A stretch of DNA of 64,000 nt, taken from the NCBI GenBank assembly GCA_016192135.1, contig JACPUR010000017.1:301160-365159 (forward strand). The letters run 5' to 3'. Below the pieces are notes generated by a model that had not been told where the DNA came from, did not search any database, and saw only the letters and a list, made by a program, of their open reading frames with translations. This DNA is from Candidatus Tectomicrobia bacterium. Lineage in GTDB: Bacteria; UBA8248. Positions 1-9,388 of the stretch are shown one piece after another; within the stretch, counting starts at the first letter, position 1, and each line of letters begins with the position of its first letter. A program made the position numbers and the translations under genes.

Positions 1-443
1 CCCTGCTGCGCCGCGAGCCTCCCTTCGGGGTGGACGCGGAGGGGATGGTGCTGGGGGCGCTCCTCGAGAAGCCGGAGGGTTGCCTCCCGCTGTTCGAGGG
101 CTTCGACCCCCGGTCGCTCCGGCCCGGAAGCTCGATCTGGAGCCGGGGGTTCGAGAGCCAGCTCGCGGCCCTCTCCCTCGCCGCCGGAACCCCGGCCCTC
201 CGCGGGGGGTGCCTCTCCGTTCGGAGGCTGGAGGATGGGAGGCTCCGCCTCCGGGTTTTGGATGGCAAGCTGGACCTGCTCGCCCATGAGGAAGGACTCA
301 AAAGCCAGGCAGCCCGCCTGCGCGCCGTGATTCAGGATGTCCTGAGGGAACCGCCCGCCTCGGAACGGATCGAGTTGGATCTCACGTTCCCGGGCCGCGT
401 CGTCGTCCGGCCCATCGGACAGGATGGAGGAGCGAAAGGATGA
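1..443 (+). CDS. ftsQ: Cell-division protein FtsQ/DivIB, C-terminal part (cut by window edge)
   Basis: The frame is open from base 3 with no start inside the window, so this is the C-terminal ~146 residues of a longer protein. The visible part (REPPFGVDAEG, then a CLPLF segment) fits the periplasmic beta domain of FtsQ/DivIB, the bitopic divisome protein that links FtsA/FtsZ-side components to septal wall synthesis. Its TGA (441-443) overlaps the ATG of ftsA (ATGA), so the two are probably translationally coupled. The call rests on weak sequence resemblance plus position directly before ftsA-ftsZ, the usual place for ftsQ in division clusters. Without the N-terminal POTRA domain and membrane anchor it cannot be confirmed here. 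Confidence 0.72.
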   Translation, partial: LLRREPPFGVDAEGMVLGALLEKPEGCLPLFEGFDPRSLRPGSSIWSRGFESQLAALSLAAGTPALRGGCLSVRRLEDGRLRLRVLDGKLDLLAHEEGLKSQAARLRAVIQDVLREPPASERIELDLTFPGRVVVRPIGQDGGAKG

Positions 444-1687
444 GCAAACGGGGCGACGTGCTGGTGGGCCTCGACATCGGCACCTCAAAGATCTGCGTGG
501 TCGTGGCCGAGGTGAACGAGGACGGCTCGCTCGAGATCGTCGGCCTCGGCAAGCATCCGTCCAAGGGCCTCAACCGCGGGTCGGTGGTGAACATCGATCA
601 GACGGTGGAGTCCATCCGCGCCGCGGTGGAGGAGGCGGAGTTCATCAGCGGCACGCCCATCCGCTCCGCCTATGTCGGGGTGGCGGGCGGCCACATCCGC
701 AGCTTCAACACCAACGGGATCGTGGCCATCAAGAGCAAGATCGTCACCAAGGAGGACATCGACCGGGTGGTCGAGCAGGCGCGGGCGGTCACCATGCCGG
801 CCGATCACGAGATCATCCATGTCCTTCCGCAGGAGTACATCGTGGACGAGCAGGAGGGCATCACCGAGCCGATCGGCATGGCCGGGGTGCGCCTCGAGTC
901 CAAGGTCCACATCGTCTCGGGCGCCATCCCGGCCATCCAGAACATCTCGCGGAGCGTGGAACGGGCGGGCCTCTCGGTGGAGAGGCTCGTCCTGCAGCCG
1001 CTGGCCTCATCGCTGGCGGCGCTCACCGAGGACGAGCGGGACCTGGGCGTGGCCGTGGTGGACATCGGCAGCGGCACCTCGGACGTTGCGGTCATCAGCG
1101 GCGGGGCGCTCCGCTACACGGCGATCGTGCCGGTGGCCGGGAACCACGTCACCCGCGACATCGCCATCGGGCTCCGGACGCCCGACTACCAGGCCGAGCG
1201 CATCAAGAAGGAGTACGGCTGCGCCGTGGCCTCGCGGCTCGCCCACGACGAGGAGATCGAGGTGCCGAGCGTGGGAGGCCGGCCGCCCCGGGTGCTCAGC
1301 CGCCAGATGCTGGCGGAGATCATCGAGCCCCGCATGGAAGAGGTATTCACCCTCATCCGCCGGGAGATCCAGAAGAGCGGGATGGAGGATCTCCTCCCGG
1401 CCGGCGCCGTCCTGACCGGCGGGGCCAGCATGATGGAGGGCATCGAGGATCTGGCGGAGCGCGTGCTGCAGCTTCCGGTTCGGCGGGGCGCGCCGCTGGG
1501 CATCGGCGGCCTCGTGGATATGGTGAACGGCCCCATGTTTTCGACGGGGGTCGGTCTGGCGATCTACGCGATGCGGACGATGGGCCCGCAGGGCCGGCGC
1601 GGCTGGCTTCCCGGCGGAGCCCGGAACGGTTCCATTCGAACGGCGAAGGACAGGATCCGCCACGTGCTGGCGAGCATTTTCCGCTGA
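440..1687 (+). CDS. ftsA: Cell-division protein FtsA
   Basis: Actin-like ATPase (415 aa, normal length) that tethers FtsZ filaments to the inner membrane. Visible are the phosphate-1 motif GLDIGTSK near residue 10, the second phosphate motif [10 protein letters not shown] near 209, and the adenosine motif [10 protein letters not shown] near 328. The C-terminus ([13 protein letters not shown]) is a basic, amphipathic helix of the kind FtsA uses for membrane targeting. The ATG at 440 has GGAGG 7-11 bases upstream and overlaps the ftsQ stop. It lies 52 bases before ftsZ in the same direction, forming the core division operon. Family assignment is secure. Confidence 0.97.
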   Translation: MSKRGDVLVGLDIGTSKICVVVAEVNEDGSLEIVGLGKHPSKGLNRGSVVNIDQTVESIRAAVEEAEFISGTPIRSAYVGVAGGHIRSFNTNGIVAIKSKIVTKEDIDRVVEQARAVTMPADHEIIHVLPQEYIVDEQEGITEPIGMAGVRLESKVHIVSGAIPAIQNISRSVERAGLSVERLVLQPLASSLAALTEDERDLGVAVVDIGSGTSDVAVISGGALRYTAIVPVAGNHVTRDIAIGLRTPDYQAERIKKEYGCAVASRLAHDEEIEVPSVGGRPPRVLSRQMLAEIIEPRMEEVFTLIRREIQKSGMEDLLPAGAVLTGGASMMEGIEDLAERVLQLPVRRGAPLGIGGLVDMVNGPMFSTGVGLAIYAMRTMGPQGRRGWLPGGARNGSIRTAKDRIRHVLASIFR

Positions 1688-1739
1688 GATTCGGGGTGCC
1701 GAGGGGGCGCTTCCCGGAATCGGGCCAAGGGGGGCAACG

Positions 1740-2885
1740 ATGAGCGACTTGATGTTCAACCTAGCGGAGGAAACCGCCTGCCGGGCGAGGATCGCCGTCA
1801 TCGGCGTCGGCGGCGGGGGCGGCAACGCGGTCAACACCATGATTGCGTCGGGCATGGACGGGGTGCAGTTCATCGCCGCGAACACGGACCACCAAGTGCT
1901 GGAACGGTCCCTCGCTCCGGAGAAGATGCAGCTCGGTCTCGCGCTGACGAACGGCCTGGGGGCGGGCGGGAACCCGGAGGTCGGCCGGAAGGCGGCGCTC
2001 GAGGACGCCGAGCGCATCGCCGGGCTCCTGGATGGGCTGGACATGGTCTTCGTGACCGCGGGAATGGGCGGAGGCACGGGGACGGGCGCCGCGCCGGTCA
2101 TCGCCCGCATCGCCAAGGAGGCGGGCATCCTGACGGTCGGCGTGGTCACCAAGCCCTTCGATTTCGAGGGGCCGCGCCGCCGGACCCAGGCGGAACAGGG
2201 CATCAACGAGCTGCGGGAGTCGGTGAACACCCTCATCACCATCCCCAACCAGCGCCTCCTCGGCATGGTCGAGCGAACGACGCCTATCACCGAGGCCTTC
2301 CAGAAGGCGAACAACGTCCTGCTCCAGGCCTGCAAGGGCATCGCGGACCTCATCACTACGCCCGGTCTCATCAACCTCGATTTCGCCGACGTGCGCACCA
2401 TCATGCGCGACATGGGCGGCATGGCCCTCATGGGGAGCGGGACCGGGACGGGCGAGAACCGCGCCGTCATCGCCGCCCAGAACGCCATCAGCAGCCCTCT
2501 GCTCGAGGAGGGCTCCATCCAGGGCGCCCGGGGCGTGCTCATCAACATCACGGGCGGCAACGATCTATCCCTGTTCGAGGTGAACGAGGCCTGCAGCCTC
2601 GTCCACGGCTCGGCCCACGAGGATGCCAACATCATCTTCGGTTCGGTGATCGATCCCTCGATGGAGAACAAGGTCTGCGTGACGGTCATCGCCACCGGTT
2701 TCGGGCGGGAGGGCCTCCGCGAAGTGCCCCGGACGGAGGTGGAGGCGACCGGCACCGACGGGCGCAAGCTCTCCGTGCCGGCCTACGTCCGCATGCGGAC
2801 CAATAAAAAGGATGCCGCCCTGAGCTATCAGCTGGAGGAAGACGATCTCGACGTCCCAACCTTCCTCCGCAAGCAGGCCGATTGA
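1740..2885 (+). CDS. ftsZ: Cell-division GTPase FtsZ
   Basis: Tubulin-like GTPase (381 aa) that polymerises into the cytokinetic ring. It carries the nucleotide-binding start [13 protein letters not shown], the tubulin signature [10 protein letters not shown] near residue 110, the T5/T6 region, and the catalytic T7-loop segment NLDFADV near 215. The C-terminal linker is short and ends in [14 protein letters not shown], a typical conserved tail for binding FtsA and other partners. The ATG follows a purine-rich AAGGGGGGC ribosome site. A GC-rich hairpin without a U tract (2893-2929) follows the gene. Confidence 0.98.
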   Translation: MSDLMFNLAEETACRARIAVIGVGGGGGNAVNTMIASGMDGVQFIAANTDHQVLERSLAPEKMQLGLALTNGLGAGGNPEVGRKAALEDAERIAGLLDGLDMVFVTAGMGGGTGTGAAPVIARIAKEAGILTVGVVTKPFDFEGPRRRTQAEQGINELRESVNTLITIPNQRLLGMVERTTPITEAFQKANNVLLQACKGIADLITTPGLINLDFADVRTIMRDMGGMALMGSGTGTGENRAVIAAQNAISSPLLEEGSIQGARGVLINITGGNDLSLFEVNEACSLVHGSAHEDANIIFGSVIDPSMENKVCVTVIATGFGREGLREVPRTEVEATGTDGRKLSVPAYVRMRTNKKDAALSYQLEEDDLDVPTFLRKQAD

Positions 2886-2892
2886 CCCCCAC

Positions 2893-2929
2893 TGCGCCGC
2901 GCCGGGCGGCTTTTCCCCGGCGCGGCGCA
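2893..2929 (+). terminator. GC-rich hairpin after ftsZ, no U tract
   Basis: A 14-bp perfect stem (2893-2906 with 2916-2929, 9-base loop) begins 8 bases after the ftsZ stop. No T run follows, so it may act as an mRNA-end stabiliser, a weak terminator or a Rho-assisted site rather than a classic intrinsic terminator. Confidence 0.5.
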
Positions 2930-3000
2930 TCCCCCGAAGCGGCCAGGGGGGGCCGGCGGGCCCCCCCTGGCCCCCACCCCTCCGCGCCAAGCCCCGTTTC

Positions 3001-3030
3001 TTGAGCCGGATTGCTCACTCTCACTATAAT
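3001..3030 (+). promoter_or_regulatory. Sigma-70-type promoter for pgeF operon
   Basis: TTGAGC (3001-3006) and a perfect TATAAT (3025-3030) are separated by 18 bases. The -10 lies about 50 bases before the pgeF start, in the 196-bp gap after ftsZ, so the genes from pgeF onward can be transcribed separately from the division genes. Confidence 0.55.
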
Positions 3031-3081
3031 GGCGGGTTACGCCGATTCGCCGCGGGGGCCTGAAAAGCCTGGAGCTCGCCG

Positions 3082-3876
3082 ATGCGCCATCTGGAAAGCC
3101 ATGAGTCGGGCGGGGTGGAGGTGTTCCGCTCGCCCCTCCTGGACGCGCTGCCCTTCATCCGCCACGGTTTCAGCACGAGGCGAGGAGGGGTGAGCGAGGG
3201 GGAATTCCGCTCCCTCAACCTGGGCCAGGCCAAGGGGGAGGATTCCGAGCGGGTCCGGGAGAATCGCCGGCGCTTCTTTCAGGTGGCGGAAATGGAGCCG
3301 TCCCGGGTGGCCGAGGTCCGCCAGGTCCACGGGACCGCGGTCGTCGCCGCGGACGAGATTCCCGAAGGAGCACGGGTGGAGGCGGACGGAGTGCTGACGG
3401 CCGAGCCGGGCGTGGCGGTGGCCGTCCAGACGGCGGATTGCCTCCCGGTCCTGCTCGCGGACGCCCGCCGCCGGGCGGTGGCGGCGGTCCACGCCGGGAG
3501 GAAGGGAATCGGGGCCGGCGTCCTGGCGGAGGCGGTTCGCCGGATGGGAGAGCGATTCGGGAGCCGCCCGGAAGACCTCGTGGCGGGGCTCGGGCCGGCC
3601 ATCTCGGGGGCCTGCTATGAGGTAGGCGAGGAATGCCTGCCCCCCTTCCGGGAACGCTACCCGGACTGGCGGGACTTCTCCATCCCCCTGGGGCGGGGAA
3701 AGTGGCTCCTGGACCTCCCGGAGGCCGCGCGGCGCCAGTTGGCCGCCGCCGGGATTCCCGGGGAGCGGATCGGCCCCCCCGGGCCCTGCACGTTCTCCGA
3801 GTCGGCCCGCTTCTTCTCCTACCGGCGCGACGGCGCCCCGACGGGCCGGCTGTGGGCGATCATCGTGGTGTTTTGA
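3082..3876 (+). CDS. pgeF: Peptidoglycan editing factor / polyphenol oxidase family (PgeF, YfiH/DUF152)
   Basis: 264 aa, the usual length of the YfiH/DUF152 multicopper-laccase-fold family. E. coli PgeF removes wrongly incorporated residues from peptidoglycan precursors; homologues also show purine nucleoside phosphorylase-type activity. Family signatures seen: HGFSTRRGG near the N-terminus, VRQVHG near 80, QTADCLPVLL near 117, AAVHAGRKG near 138 and the GACYEVG region near 180. These supply the His/Cys metal-site residues. The ATG at 3082 has GGAG 7 bases upstream. Its place after ftsZ and before yggS/proC is a common arrangement in several phyla. Confidence 0.93.
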   Translation: MRHLESHESGGVEVFRSPLLDALPFIRHGFSTRRGGVSEGEFRSLNLGQAKGEDSERVRENRRRFFQVAEMEPSRVAEVRQVHGTAVVAADEIPEGARVEADGVLTAEPGVAVAVQTADCLPVLLADARRRAVAAVHAGRKGIGAGVLAEAVRRMGERFGSRPEDLVAGLGPAISGACYEVGEECLPPFRERYPDWRDFSIPLGRGKWLLDLPEAARRQLAAAGIPGERIGPPGPCTFSESARFFSYRRDGAPTGRLWAIIVVF

Positions 3877-3902
3877 GGTCTTTTTTCCATGAGAAGCGGC
3901 GC

Positions 3903-4607
3903 ATGACCTCCCTCAATGAGCGCTTGGAAAGCGTCCGGGCGCGCATCGCCGCCGCGGCGCGCCGGGCGGGCCGCCGGCCGGAAGAGGTCCGCCTGGTGGC
4001 CGTCTCCAAGACCCGGCCGCCGGAGCGGGTGGCGGAGGCGATCCATGCCGGGGTGGAGATTATCGGCGAGAACCGGGTCCAGGAGGCCCGGGACAAGCGC
4101 CTCGCCATGGACCCCGCTCTCGCCGGACGGGCCCAGTGGCACCTGATCGGGAGCCTTCAGCGCAACAAGGCCCGGCAGGTCATTGGCCTATTCGACATGG
4201 TCGAGACGGTGGATTCCCTCCCGCTGGCCGAGGAGCTGGCGCGGCGGGCGGAGGCGTCGGGGGCGGCGCCCCTGCGGGTGCTCCTCCAGGTCAATACGGG
4301 GGAGGAGTCCCAGAAGGGGGGGGCGGCCCCCGCGGCCCTGCCGGGGCTGTTGGAAGGGGCCTCCCGGCTGGAGGCCCTCCGGGTGGAGGGCCTCATGTGC
4401 ATTCCCCCCCTGGGCCGGGCGCCCGAGGAAAGCCGCCCCCATTTCAGGCTCCTGCGAAAGCTCCGGGACGAGGCCCAGGGGAGGGGTTTCGCCTCCCTGC
4501 GGGAGCTTTCCATGGGCATGTCCGGGGATTTCGAGCTCGCCATCGAGGAGGGGGCCACCTTCGTGAGGATCGGGACGGCCATCTTCGGCCCCCGGCCTCC
4601 CCGGTAA
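3903..4607 (+). CDS. yggS: PLP homeostasis protein YggS/PLPBP
   Basis: 234-aa PLP-binding protein of the YggS/PROSC family, a single alanine-racemase-like TIM barrel that buffers pyridoxal phosphate rather than catalysing a known reaction. The PLP lysine lies in VAVSKTRP near residue 35, followed by GENRVQEA and, near the C-terminus, the phosphate-binding MGMSGDFELAIEEG segment. The frame is open further upstream, but the ATG at 3903 gives the standard N-terminus (MTSLNERL) and lies 26 bases after pgeF. Neighbouring proC is the classic partner of yggS. Confidence 0.95.
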   Translation: MTSLNERLESVRARIAAAARRAGRRPEEVRLVAVSKTRPPERVAEAIHAGVEIIGENRVQEARDKRLAMDPALAGRAQWHLIGSLQRNKARQVIGLFDMVETVDSLPLAEELARRAEASGAAPLRVLLQVNTGEESQKGGAAPAALPGLLEGASRLEALRVEGLMCIPPLGRAPEESRPHFRLLRKLRDEAQGRGFASLRELSMGMSGDFELAIEEGATFVRIGTAIFGPRPPR

Positions 4608-4694
4608 GCCCTCCTCTGGCAAGTTGACCGCCGCGGCCCGGTGGGTTGAAATGCGCCCCAGTCGATCCCTCATCCGGCACAAGGAGAACGAATC

Positions 4695-5519
4695 GTGGCG
4701 TCCGGCCGGCTTGCCGTCATCGGCGGCGGGAACATGGGGGAGGCCCTCGCCAAGGGCATGATGAGCGCCCGCTACGCGGGGGCGGATTCCCTGATCATCG
4801 CCGAGCCCGTCGAGGCGCGGGCCCGCTACCTCCGGGAAACGCACGGTTTGCAGGTGGTTTCCGGGGCGGCGGAGGCGGCGGGCCAGGCCGAGAAGGTGGT
4901 CTTCGCCGTCAAGCCGCAGGCGCTGGGGGCGGTGCTGTCTTCCCTGAAGGGGGTTATCGGACCGAGGCATCTCCTCATCTCGATCGTGGCGGGAGCCCCC
5001 ACCCGGCGCTTCGTGGAGGCGTTCGGGGAAGGCACCCGGATCGTCCGCGTCATGCCCAACACCCCCGCCCTCATCGGGCAGGGCGCCGCGGGCCTCGCCG
5101 CCGGCGGAGGGGCGAAAGCCGGGGACTTGGCCGAGGCCCGGAGAATGCTTGAGTCGGTGGGGAAGGCGGTCGAGGTTCCCGAAGGCCTGATGGACGCCGT
5201 GACCGGCCTCTCGGGAAGCGGCCCGGCGTATGTCTTCGTCTTCATCGAGGCCCTGGCGGACGGGGGGGTGCGGGCCGGCTTGCCCCGGGATCAGGCCCTC
5301 CTCCTGGCGGCCCAGACGGTGCTGGGCGCGGCCAGGATGCTCCTCGATACGGGGGAGCATCCGGGGCGCCTCAAGGACATGGTGGCCTCCCCCGGGGGGA
5401 CGACCATCGCCGGGCTGCACGCCCTGGAGAGCGGCGGCTTCCGCAACGCGGTGATGGACGCCGTGCTCGCAGCGACGCGGCGGAGCGCCGAGCTGGGCAG
5501 GGGCGAGAGCGCCGTCTGA
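4695..5519 (+). CDS. proC: Pyrroline-5-carboxylate reductase
   Basis: 274 aa. Catalyses the NAD(P)H-dependent last step of proline synthesis in the cytoplasm. The N-terminal Rossmann motif reads VIGGGNMGEAL; MPNTPALIGQG near residue 118 and the C-terminal-domain motif GLSGSGPAYVF near 172 are family signatures, as is SPGGTTIAGL near 235. Translation most likely starts at GTG 4695, with AAGGAG 9-14 bases upstream; no ATG gives a better fit. It sits between yggS and yggT in the same direction. Confidence 0.97.
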   Translation: MASGRLAVIGGGNMGEALAKGMMSARYAGADSLIIAEPVEARARYLRETHGLQVVSGAAEAAGQAEKVVFAVKPQALGAVLSSLKGVIGPRHLLISIVAGAPTRRFVEAFGEGTRIVRVMPNTPALIGQGAAGLAAGGGAKAGDLAEARRMLESVGKAVEVPEGLMDAVTGLSGSGPAYVFVFIEALADGGVRAGLPRDQALLLAAQTVLGAARMLLDTGEHPGRLKDMVASPGGTTIAGLHALESGGFRNAVMDAVLAATRRSAELGRGESAV

Positions 5520-5539
5520 GCGGGCGAGAAGGAGAGCGA

Positions 5540-5836
5540 ATGTTCCTGTTCGGGAACCTCATCCACGCCGTGGCGGTGCTGCTGAGCTACGTTCTCACGA
5601 TCTACATCTGGGTCATTATCATTCGCGCGTTGATTTCGTGGGTGAATCCGGATCCTTACAACCCCATCGTGCAGATCCTTCACCGCGTCACAGAGCCGGT
5701 GCTCGCGCCGGTGCGCAGGCGTTTGCCGGACTTCGGGGGCCTCGACATCAGTCCCATCGTGGTCCTGCTCATTATCTTTTTCCTTCAGAGTTTCCTGGTG
5801 GCGAGCCTCATGGACCTGGCTCGTCTACTTCGATGA
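5540..5836 (+). CDS. yggT: YggT family integral membrane protein
   Basis: 98-aa membrane protein with two hydrophobic segments (about residues 8-32 and 70-92) and the family hallmark ALISWVNPDPYNPIVQ between them, followed by TEPVLAPVRRRLP. YggT proteins have been tied to envelope integrity, osmotic tolerance and, in some lineages, cell division or thylakoid biogenesis; the molecular activity is not established. An AAGGAGAG ribosome site precedes the ATG. Its stop overlaps a possible upstream ATG (5833) of the next gene. Confidence 0.93.
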   Translation: MFLFGNLIHAVAVLLSYVLTIYIWVIIIRALISWVNPDPYNPIVQILHRVTEPVLAPVRRRLPDFGGLDISPIVVLLIIFFLQSFLVASLMDLARLLR

Positions 5837-5850
5837 CGGCGGGAGAGGCG

Positions 5851-6402
5851 ATGAGAATGACCGGCGAGGACATCCGGAGGCAGGAGTTCCCCATTCGGCT
5901 GCGGGGCTACAACCGGCTCGACGTGGACGCCTTTCTGCACGCGGCCGCCGACGCCGTGGACGAGCTGATGCGGCGGAACGAGGAGCTCGATGGGCGGTGC
6001 GCGGAGCTGACGGCGCAGGTGCAGGCCCTCAAGGAGCGCGAAGAAACCCTCCAGCGGGCCCTGGTGGCGGTAAACGACCTCCGGGAGGAGGCGGGCCGCC
6101 GCGCCCAGGAGATCCGCCAACAGGCGGAGCGCGAGGCCGAGCGGATGGCGGAGGAAGCGGAGGAGGCCGCGCGGAGGGTGCGCGAGGACGCGGAGTCGGA
6201 GGTCGTCCGCATGCGGGAGGAGGCCGAGGCCCTGCTCCACCGGCAGGGGAAGATGGTCCGGTCGATGCTGGACACCATCCGGGCCCAGCTTCGCCTGGCC
6301 GAGCAGGAGGACGAGCGCCTCGGCCACGATCTGGCGCGGCTCGAGGGCCGGGAGGGGGGTAAGGTCATCTCCATCTCCAAGGCGGAGGGAGATCGCCCGT
6401 GA
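5851..6402 (+). CDS. divIVA: DivIVA-domain protein
   Basis: 183-aa protein with the DivIVA N-terminal membrane-binding signature: TGEDIRRQEFPIRLRGYNRLDVDAFL (positions 3-28 of this model) corresponds to the canonical DIR-x-x-EF ... Y-x-x-x-x-VD-x-FL. This is followed by a long heptad-rich, Glu/Arg-rich coiled coil (about residues 40-140). DivIVA proteins sense negative membrane curvature and organise poles or septa. Start 5851 is preferred because GGAGAGG lies just upstream and MRMTGEDIR matches the family start; ATG 5833, overlapping the yggT stop, is the alternative. Its position in a ftsZ-yggS-proC-yggT cluster supports the call. Confidence 0.88.
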   Translation: MRMTGEDIRRQEFPIRLRGYNRLDVDAFLHAAADAVDELMRRNEELDGRCAELTAQVQALKEREETLQRALVAVNDLREEAGRRAQEIRQQAEREAERMAEEAEEAARRVREDAESEVVRMREEAEALLHRQGKMVRSMLDTIRAQLRLAEQEDERLGHDLARLEGREGGKVISISKAEGDRP

Positions 6403-6725
6403 TTCCGGTCCGCCGCGAGGCGGACGGGTCGAGTTTCGAGGTGCAGGTTCAGCCGCGCTCGTCGCGGGCCGCCATCGAGGGTGAGAGGGAAGGCGCCCTG
6501 CGGCTCCGTCTCACGGCCCCGCCCGTCGAGGGGGCCGCCAACCGGCAATGCATCGAGCTCCTGTCCGAGGCGCTGGGCGTCCCCAAGAGCGCGGTCGTCA
6601 TCGTCTCCGGCGCCACGGCCAGGCGAAAGCGCGTCCGGGTGCGGGGCCTGGAGCCGGAGGCCGCCGAGGCGAAGCTGAGGGCGCTTTGCCGGGGCGGCGC
6701 GGAAGGCGAGGGAGAAGGAAGGTGA
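6399..6725 (+). CDS. yggU: DUF167 family protein (YggU)
   Basis: 108 aa, start GTG 6399 overlapping the divIVA stop (GTGA). The family motif block is clear: VQVQPRSSR near residue 15, [24 protein letters not shown] near 44-67 (too long to be chance), then [15 protein letters not shown]167/YggU proteins are small alpha/beta proteins of unknown function commonly encoded beside yggS/yggT. Base composition and spacing match the operon. Its own stop is 4 bases before the end of a tight junction with mtnA (GTG 6722). Confidence 0.92.
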   Translation: MIPVRREADGSSFEVQVQPRSSRAAIEGEREGALRLRLTAPPVEGAANRQCIELLSEALGVPKSAVVIVSGATARRKRVRVRGLEPEAAEAKLRALCRGGAEGEGEGR

Positions 6726-7774
6726 GCGAGTTCGGGAACTTTCGAACCCTGGAATACGTGGACGGTGCGCTCCGGCTGATCGATCAGCGCCGCCTGCCTA
6801 CCGAGGAAGTGTACGTGGACTGCCGGACGGAGGAGGAGGTGGCCGAGGCCATCCGCTCCATGGTGGTGCGGGGAGCGCCGGCCATCGGCGTCGCGGCGGC
6901 CTACGGGATGGCCATCGCCGCGCGGCGGGCGGCGGGGGGATCACCGGCGGAGCAGCGGGAGGCGCTGGAGCGGGCGGCGGTCCTTCTGGAATCCACCCGG
7001 CCCACGGCGGTCAACCTGTTCTGGGCGATCGAGCGCATGCGGGCGGCCGCTCGCGAGAGCCGCTCCTCCGGCGAGAAGCTGGCCCGGGAGCTCCTCGATC
7101 TGGCGGAGGAGATGCGCCGCGAGGACCATGCCGTCTGCCGCCGGATCGGTGACATCGGGGCGGATTTGCTGCCGGGCGGCGTGGCCCTCCTCACGCACTG
7201 CAACGCGGGCGCGCTGGCGACGGCGGGGTACGGGACGGCCACGGGGGTGATCCGCAGCGGTTTCCGGGACGGGAAGGTGACGCGGGTATTCGTGGACGAG
7301 ACGCGGCCCTACCTTCAGGGCTCGCGCCTGACCGCCTGGGAGCTCGACCGGGACGGGATTCCCGTCGTGCTCATCACGGACAACATGGCGGCCTACTGCA
7401 TGCGTCTGGGCAAGGTGGGCGCCGTGGTGGTGGGGGCGGACCGGGTGGCGGCGAACGGGGACGTGGCCAACAAGATCGGCACCTACGGGCTGGCCATCCT
7501 GGCCCGGGAGCATGGCGTCCCATTCTACGTCGCGGCTCCCATCAGCACGATCGACCTGAAGACCGCGCGAGGGGAGGATATTCCCATCGAGGAGCGGCCG
7601 GGCCAGGAATTGAGGAGCATCGGCGGCCGGAGCATCGCACCCGAGGGAGTGGAGGTATTCAATCCGGCGTTCGATGTGACGCCCGCCCGGCTGGTGGATG
7701 CCCTGATTACGGAGCGGGGGGTGGTTAGATTCTCCCGCGGGGAGCGCCTGGAGAGGCTCTTCTCTGCTTCGTAA
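6722..7774 (+). CDS. mtnA: S-methyl-5-thioribose-1-phosphate isomerase
   Basis: 350-aa eIF2B-like aldose-ketose isomerase. It converts methylthioribose-1-phosphate to methylthioribulose-1-phosphate in methionine salvage. Signatures: [10 protein letters not shown] near residue 43, [17 protein letters not shown] near 158 (catalytic Cys), [10 protein letters not shown] near 219, and [19 protein letters not shown] near 237 (catalytic Asp). The open frame extends further upstream, but GTG 6722 overlaps the yggU stop, has GGAGAAGG just upstream and gives the normal length. No other salvage genes are in the window. It is the last gene of the run; a tRNA-Asp follows. Confidence 0.96.
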   Translation: MSEFGNFRTLEYVDGALRLIDQRRLPTEEVYVDCRTEEEVAEAIRSMVVRGAPAIGVAAAYGMAIAARRAAGGSPAEQREALERAAVLLESTRPTAVNLFWAIERMRAAARESRSSGEKLARELLDLAEEMRREDHAVCRRIGDIGADLLPGGVALLTHCNAGALATAGYGTATGVIRSGFRDGKVTRVFVDETRPYLQGSRLTAWELDRDGIPVVLITDNMAAYCMRLGKVGAVVVGADRVAANGDVANKIGTYGLAILAREHGVPFYVAAPISTIDLKTARGEDIPIEERPGQELRSIGGRSIAPEGVEVFNPAFDVTPARLVDALITERGVVRFSRGERLERLFSAS

Positions 7775-7795
7775 GGTGCCAAAATGCGGAATTGG

Positions 7796-7825
7796 TTGAC
7801 TTTCCGGGCGGCCCGGGGCTATAAA
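7796..7825 (+). promoter_or_regulatory. Promoter of tRNA-Asp
   Basis: TTGACT (7796-7801) and TATAAA (7820-7825) with an 18-base spacer, 38 bases before the tRNA 5' end. Both hexamers are 5/6 matches to the sigma-70 consensus. Confidence 0.6.
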
Positions 7826-7863
7826 CCGGGACGCCCAGCCCGCCAGGCCGGGTATCTCATCGG

Positions 7864-7940
7864 GGGGCTGTAGCGAAGCCGGTTATCGCGCTGGCCTGTC
7901 AAGCCAGAGATCGCGGGTTCGAGTCCCGTCAGCCCCGCCA
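7864..7940 (+). tRNA. tRNA-Asp (anticodon GTC)
   Basis: A 77-nt cloverleaf with encoded CCA. The acceptor stem GGGGCTG (7864-7870) pairs with CAGCCCC (7930-7936). The anticodon stem CTGGC/GCCAG (7891-7895, 7903-7907) encloses loop CTGTCAA with anticodon GTC (7898-7900). The T loop contains GGTTCGAGTCC. It has its own promoter and a strong terminator 11 bases downstream. Confidence 0.97.
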
Positions 7941-7950
7941 GCTTTCCTTC

Positions 7951-7987
7951 AGATGGTTGCGGATATCCGCAACCATCTTTTTTTTTG
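7951..7987 (+). terminator. Intrinsic terminator after tRNA-Asp
   Basis: A perfect 12-bp stem (AGATGGTTGCGG, 7951-7962, with CCGCAACCATCT, 7967-7978; loop ATAT) is followed by nine T residues. It ends the tRNA transcript. Confidence 0.93.
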
Positions 7988-8201
7988 CGTGCGGATCCCT
8001 TCCTCGCTTCTTTTGGGGCCCGGCTCCGGGACATTTCGTGAATAATGGAATCCTGGTATACTTCTTGTCTGAGCCCGTATCGAAATGGGGAGGTTTCCTG
8101 CGGATTCCGTGTGCCGGAATATGCAAGGGAGCCGGAATGTGCAGTCGCGGGGGATATTTTTTCCCAAGCCGCCGACATCACGAGAACAAGGGGAGGTTCG
8201 T

Positions 8202-9191
8202 ATGAAACGTGCGGGGAAATTCTGGGCTGGGTTGGCCCTGGCGGGCCTGATGCTCGCCTCGGGATGGAGCGCCGAAGGGGCGCAGAAATTCCGCGTCGGA
8301 ATCCACCGCGCCCTGTTCGGCTCCTTCGAGGTTGTGGCCGACCGGATGGGTTACTGGAAAGCGGAGGGCCTGGATTACAACGTCGCCTACTTTAAGCAGG
8401 GCAAGCTGATGAACCGGGCCATCATCCAGGGAGACCTGGACGTGGGGACGACCGGGTTCGCCCCCTTCGTTACCTCCGTGTCGAAGGGCGCCAAGCTGAC
8501 CGGCATCGCGGTGACGACTGATCTCTGCGCCCAGCAGCGCGTCATGGTCGCGAAGAACTCGCCCATCAAGAGCATCAAGGATCTGAAAGGTAAGACCTTC
8601 GCCACCCTCATCGGCACGAGCGTGGATCAGTCGTTTAGGACCTATGTCCTCCCGCGCCACGGCTTGACCGAGAAGGACCTGAAATGGCTCAACGTCGTCA
8701 CCACCGACCGGGTGGCGGCCCTGGTGTCGGGGAACGCGGACGCGGCCCTCGTCGGGGATCCCCAGGCCGAGATCGCGGCTCAGAAGGGGCTGGTCAGGGA
8801 TATCGAGGATTTGTGCGCTTACGACCGACCGCGGATGATGCACATCGGCAATCCGCAGACGATCAAGGCGAACCCGGATCAGTACGTGAAGTATTTCAGG
8901 GGATGGCTGAAGGCGATGCAGCTGCTGAAGAGCGATCCCGAGAAGTTCGCCAAGGTCTATCACGAGGCCCTGACGGAGGTGGGCGACAAGACGGAGTATT
9001 CGGTCGTCCTGGCCACCCTGAAGCGGCTGACGACGACCCCCGAGTTCAACGACGAGATCCGCAAGAACCTGACCGAGATCGCCGCGATGCAGAAGAAGCT
9101 GGGCTGGATCAAGAACCCTCCGAATTTCTCGAAGGGCGCGGCGATGGATGATTCCATGCTGAAGAAGGCGTCCACCGCCAGCGCCAATTAG
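8202..9191 (+). CDS. ABC transporter substrate-binding protein (NMT1/SsuA/TauA type)
   Basis: 329-aa exported binding protein. ATG 8202 gives an N-terminus MKRAGKFW... with a hydrophobic core and likely cleavage after SAEGA (about residue 26). The rest follows the NMT1/SsuA-like periplasmic fold: HRALFGSFEVVADRMGYW at the ligand-cleft start, GDLDVGTTGFAPF near 85, and IKDLKGKTFATLIGTS near 130. Such proteins bring nitrate, sulfonates, taurine, riboflavin or thiamine precursors to a permease-ATPase pair; the substrate cannot be read from sequence. The likely partners are the convergent genes at 9450-11123. A strong terminator follows. Confidence 0.88.
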   Translation: MKRAGKFWAGLALAGLMLASGWSAEGAQKFRVGIHRALFGSFEVVADRMGYWKAEGLDYNVAYFKQGKLMNRAIIQGDLDVGTTGFAPFVTSVSKGAKLTGIAVTTDLCAQQRVMVAKNSPIKSIKDLKGKTFATLIGTSVDQSFRTYVLPRHGLTEKDLKWLNVVTTDRVAALVSGNADAALVGDPQAEIAAQKGLVRDIEDLCAYDRPRMMHIGNPQTIKANPDQYVKYFRGWLKAMQLLKSDPEKFAKVYHEALTEVGDKTEYSVVLATLKRLTTTPEFNDEIRKNLTEIAAMQKKLGWIKNPPNFSKGAAMDDSMLKKASTASAN

Positions 9192-9209
9192 TTCTCAAGC
9201 GGGCTGCGC

Positions 9210-9244
9210 AAAAAGCCCCGGGGCGTCCTGCCCCGGGGCTTTTT
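9210..9244 (+). terminator. Intrinsic terminator after the binding-protein gene
   Basis: AAAAAGCCCCGGGGC (9210-9224) pairs fully with GCCCCGGGGCTTTTT (9230-9244) around a 5-base loop. The A/T flanks make it usable in both directions. Confidence 0.93.
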
Positions 9245-9388
9245 GCCGCTTCGCGCCGGGCGCGGCGGGTCAACATGAGGACGCCCGCGTTCCTGGTGGC
9301 GGCTCTTCCTCTTGCCTGTGGCAGAGGGTCTTTCAAATAAACTCTGGAGGACGAAGGTCCGGATTGTCCTTTTGTCCCAAAGGAAAAG

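Noticed and set aside
1007..2767. 586-codon minus-strand frame opposite ftsA/ftsZ
   Set aside because: Antisense shadow; both genes on the plus strand are certain.
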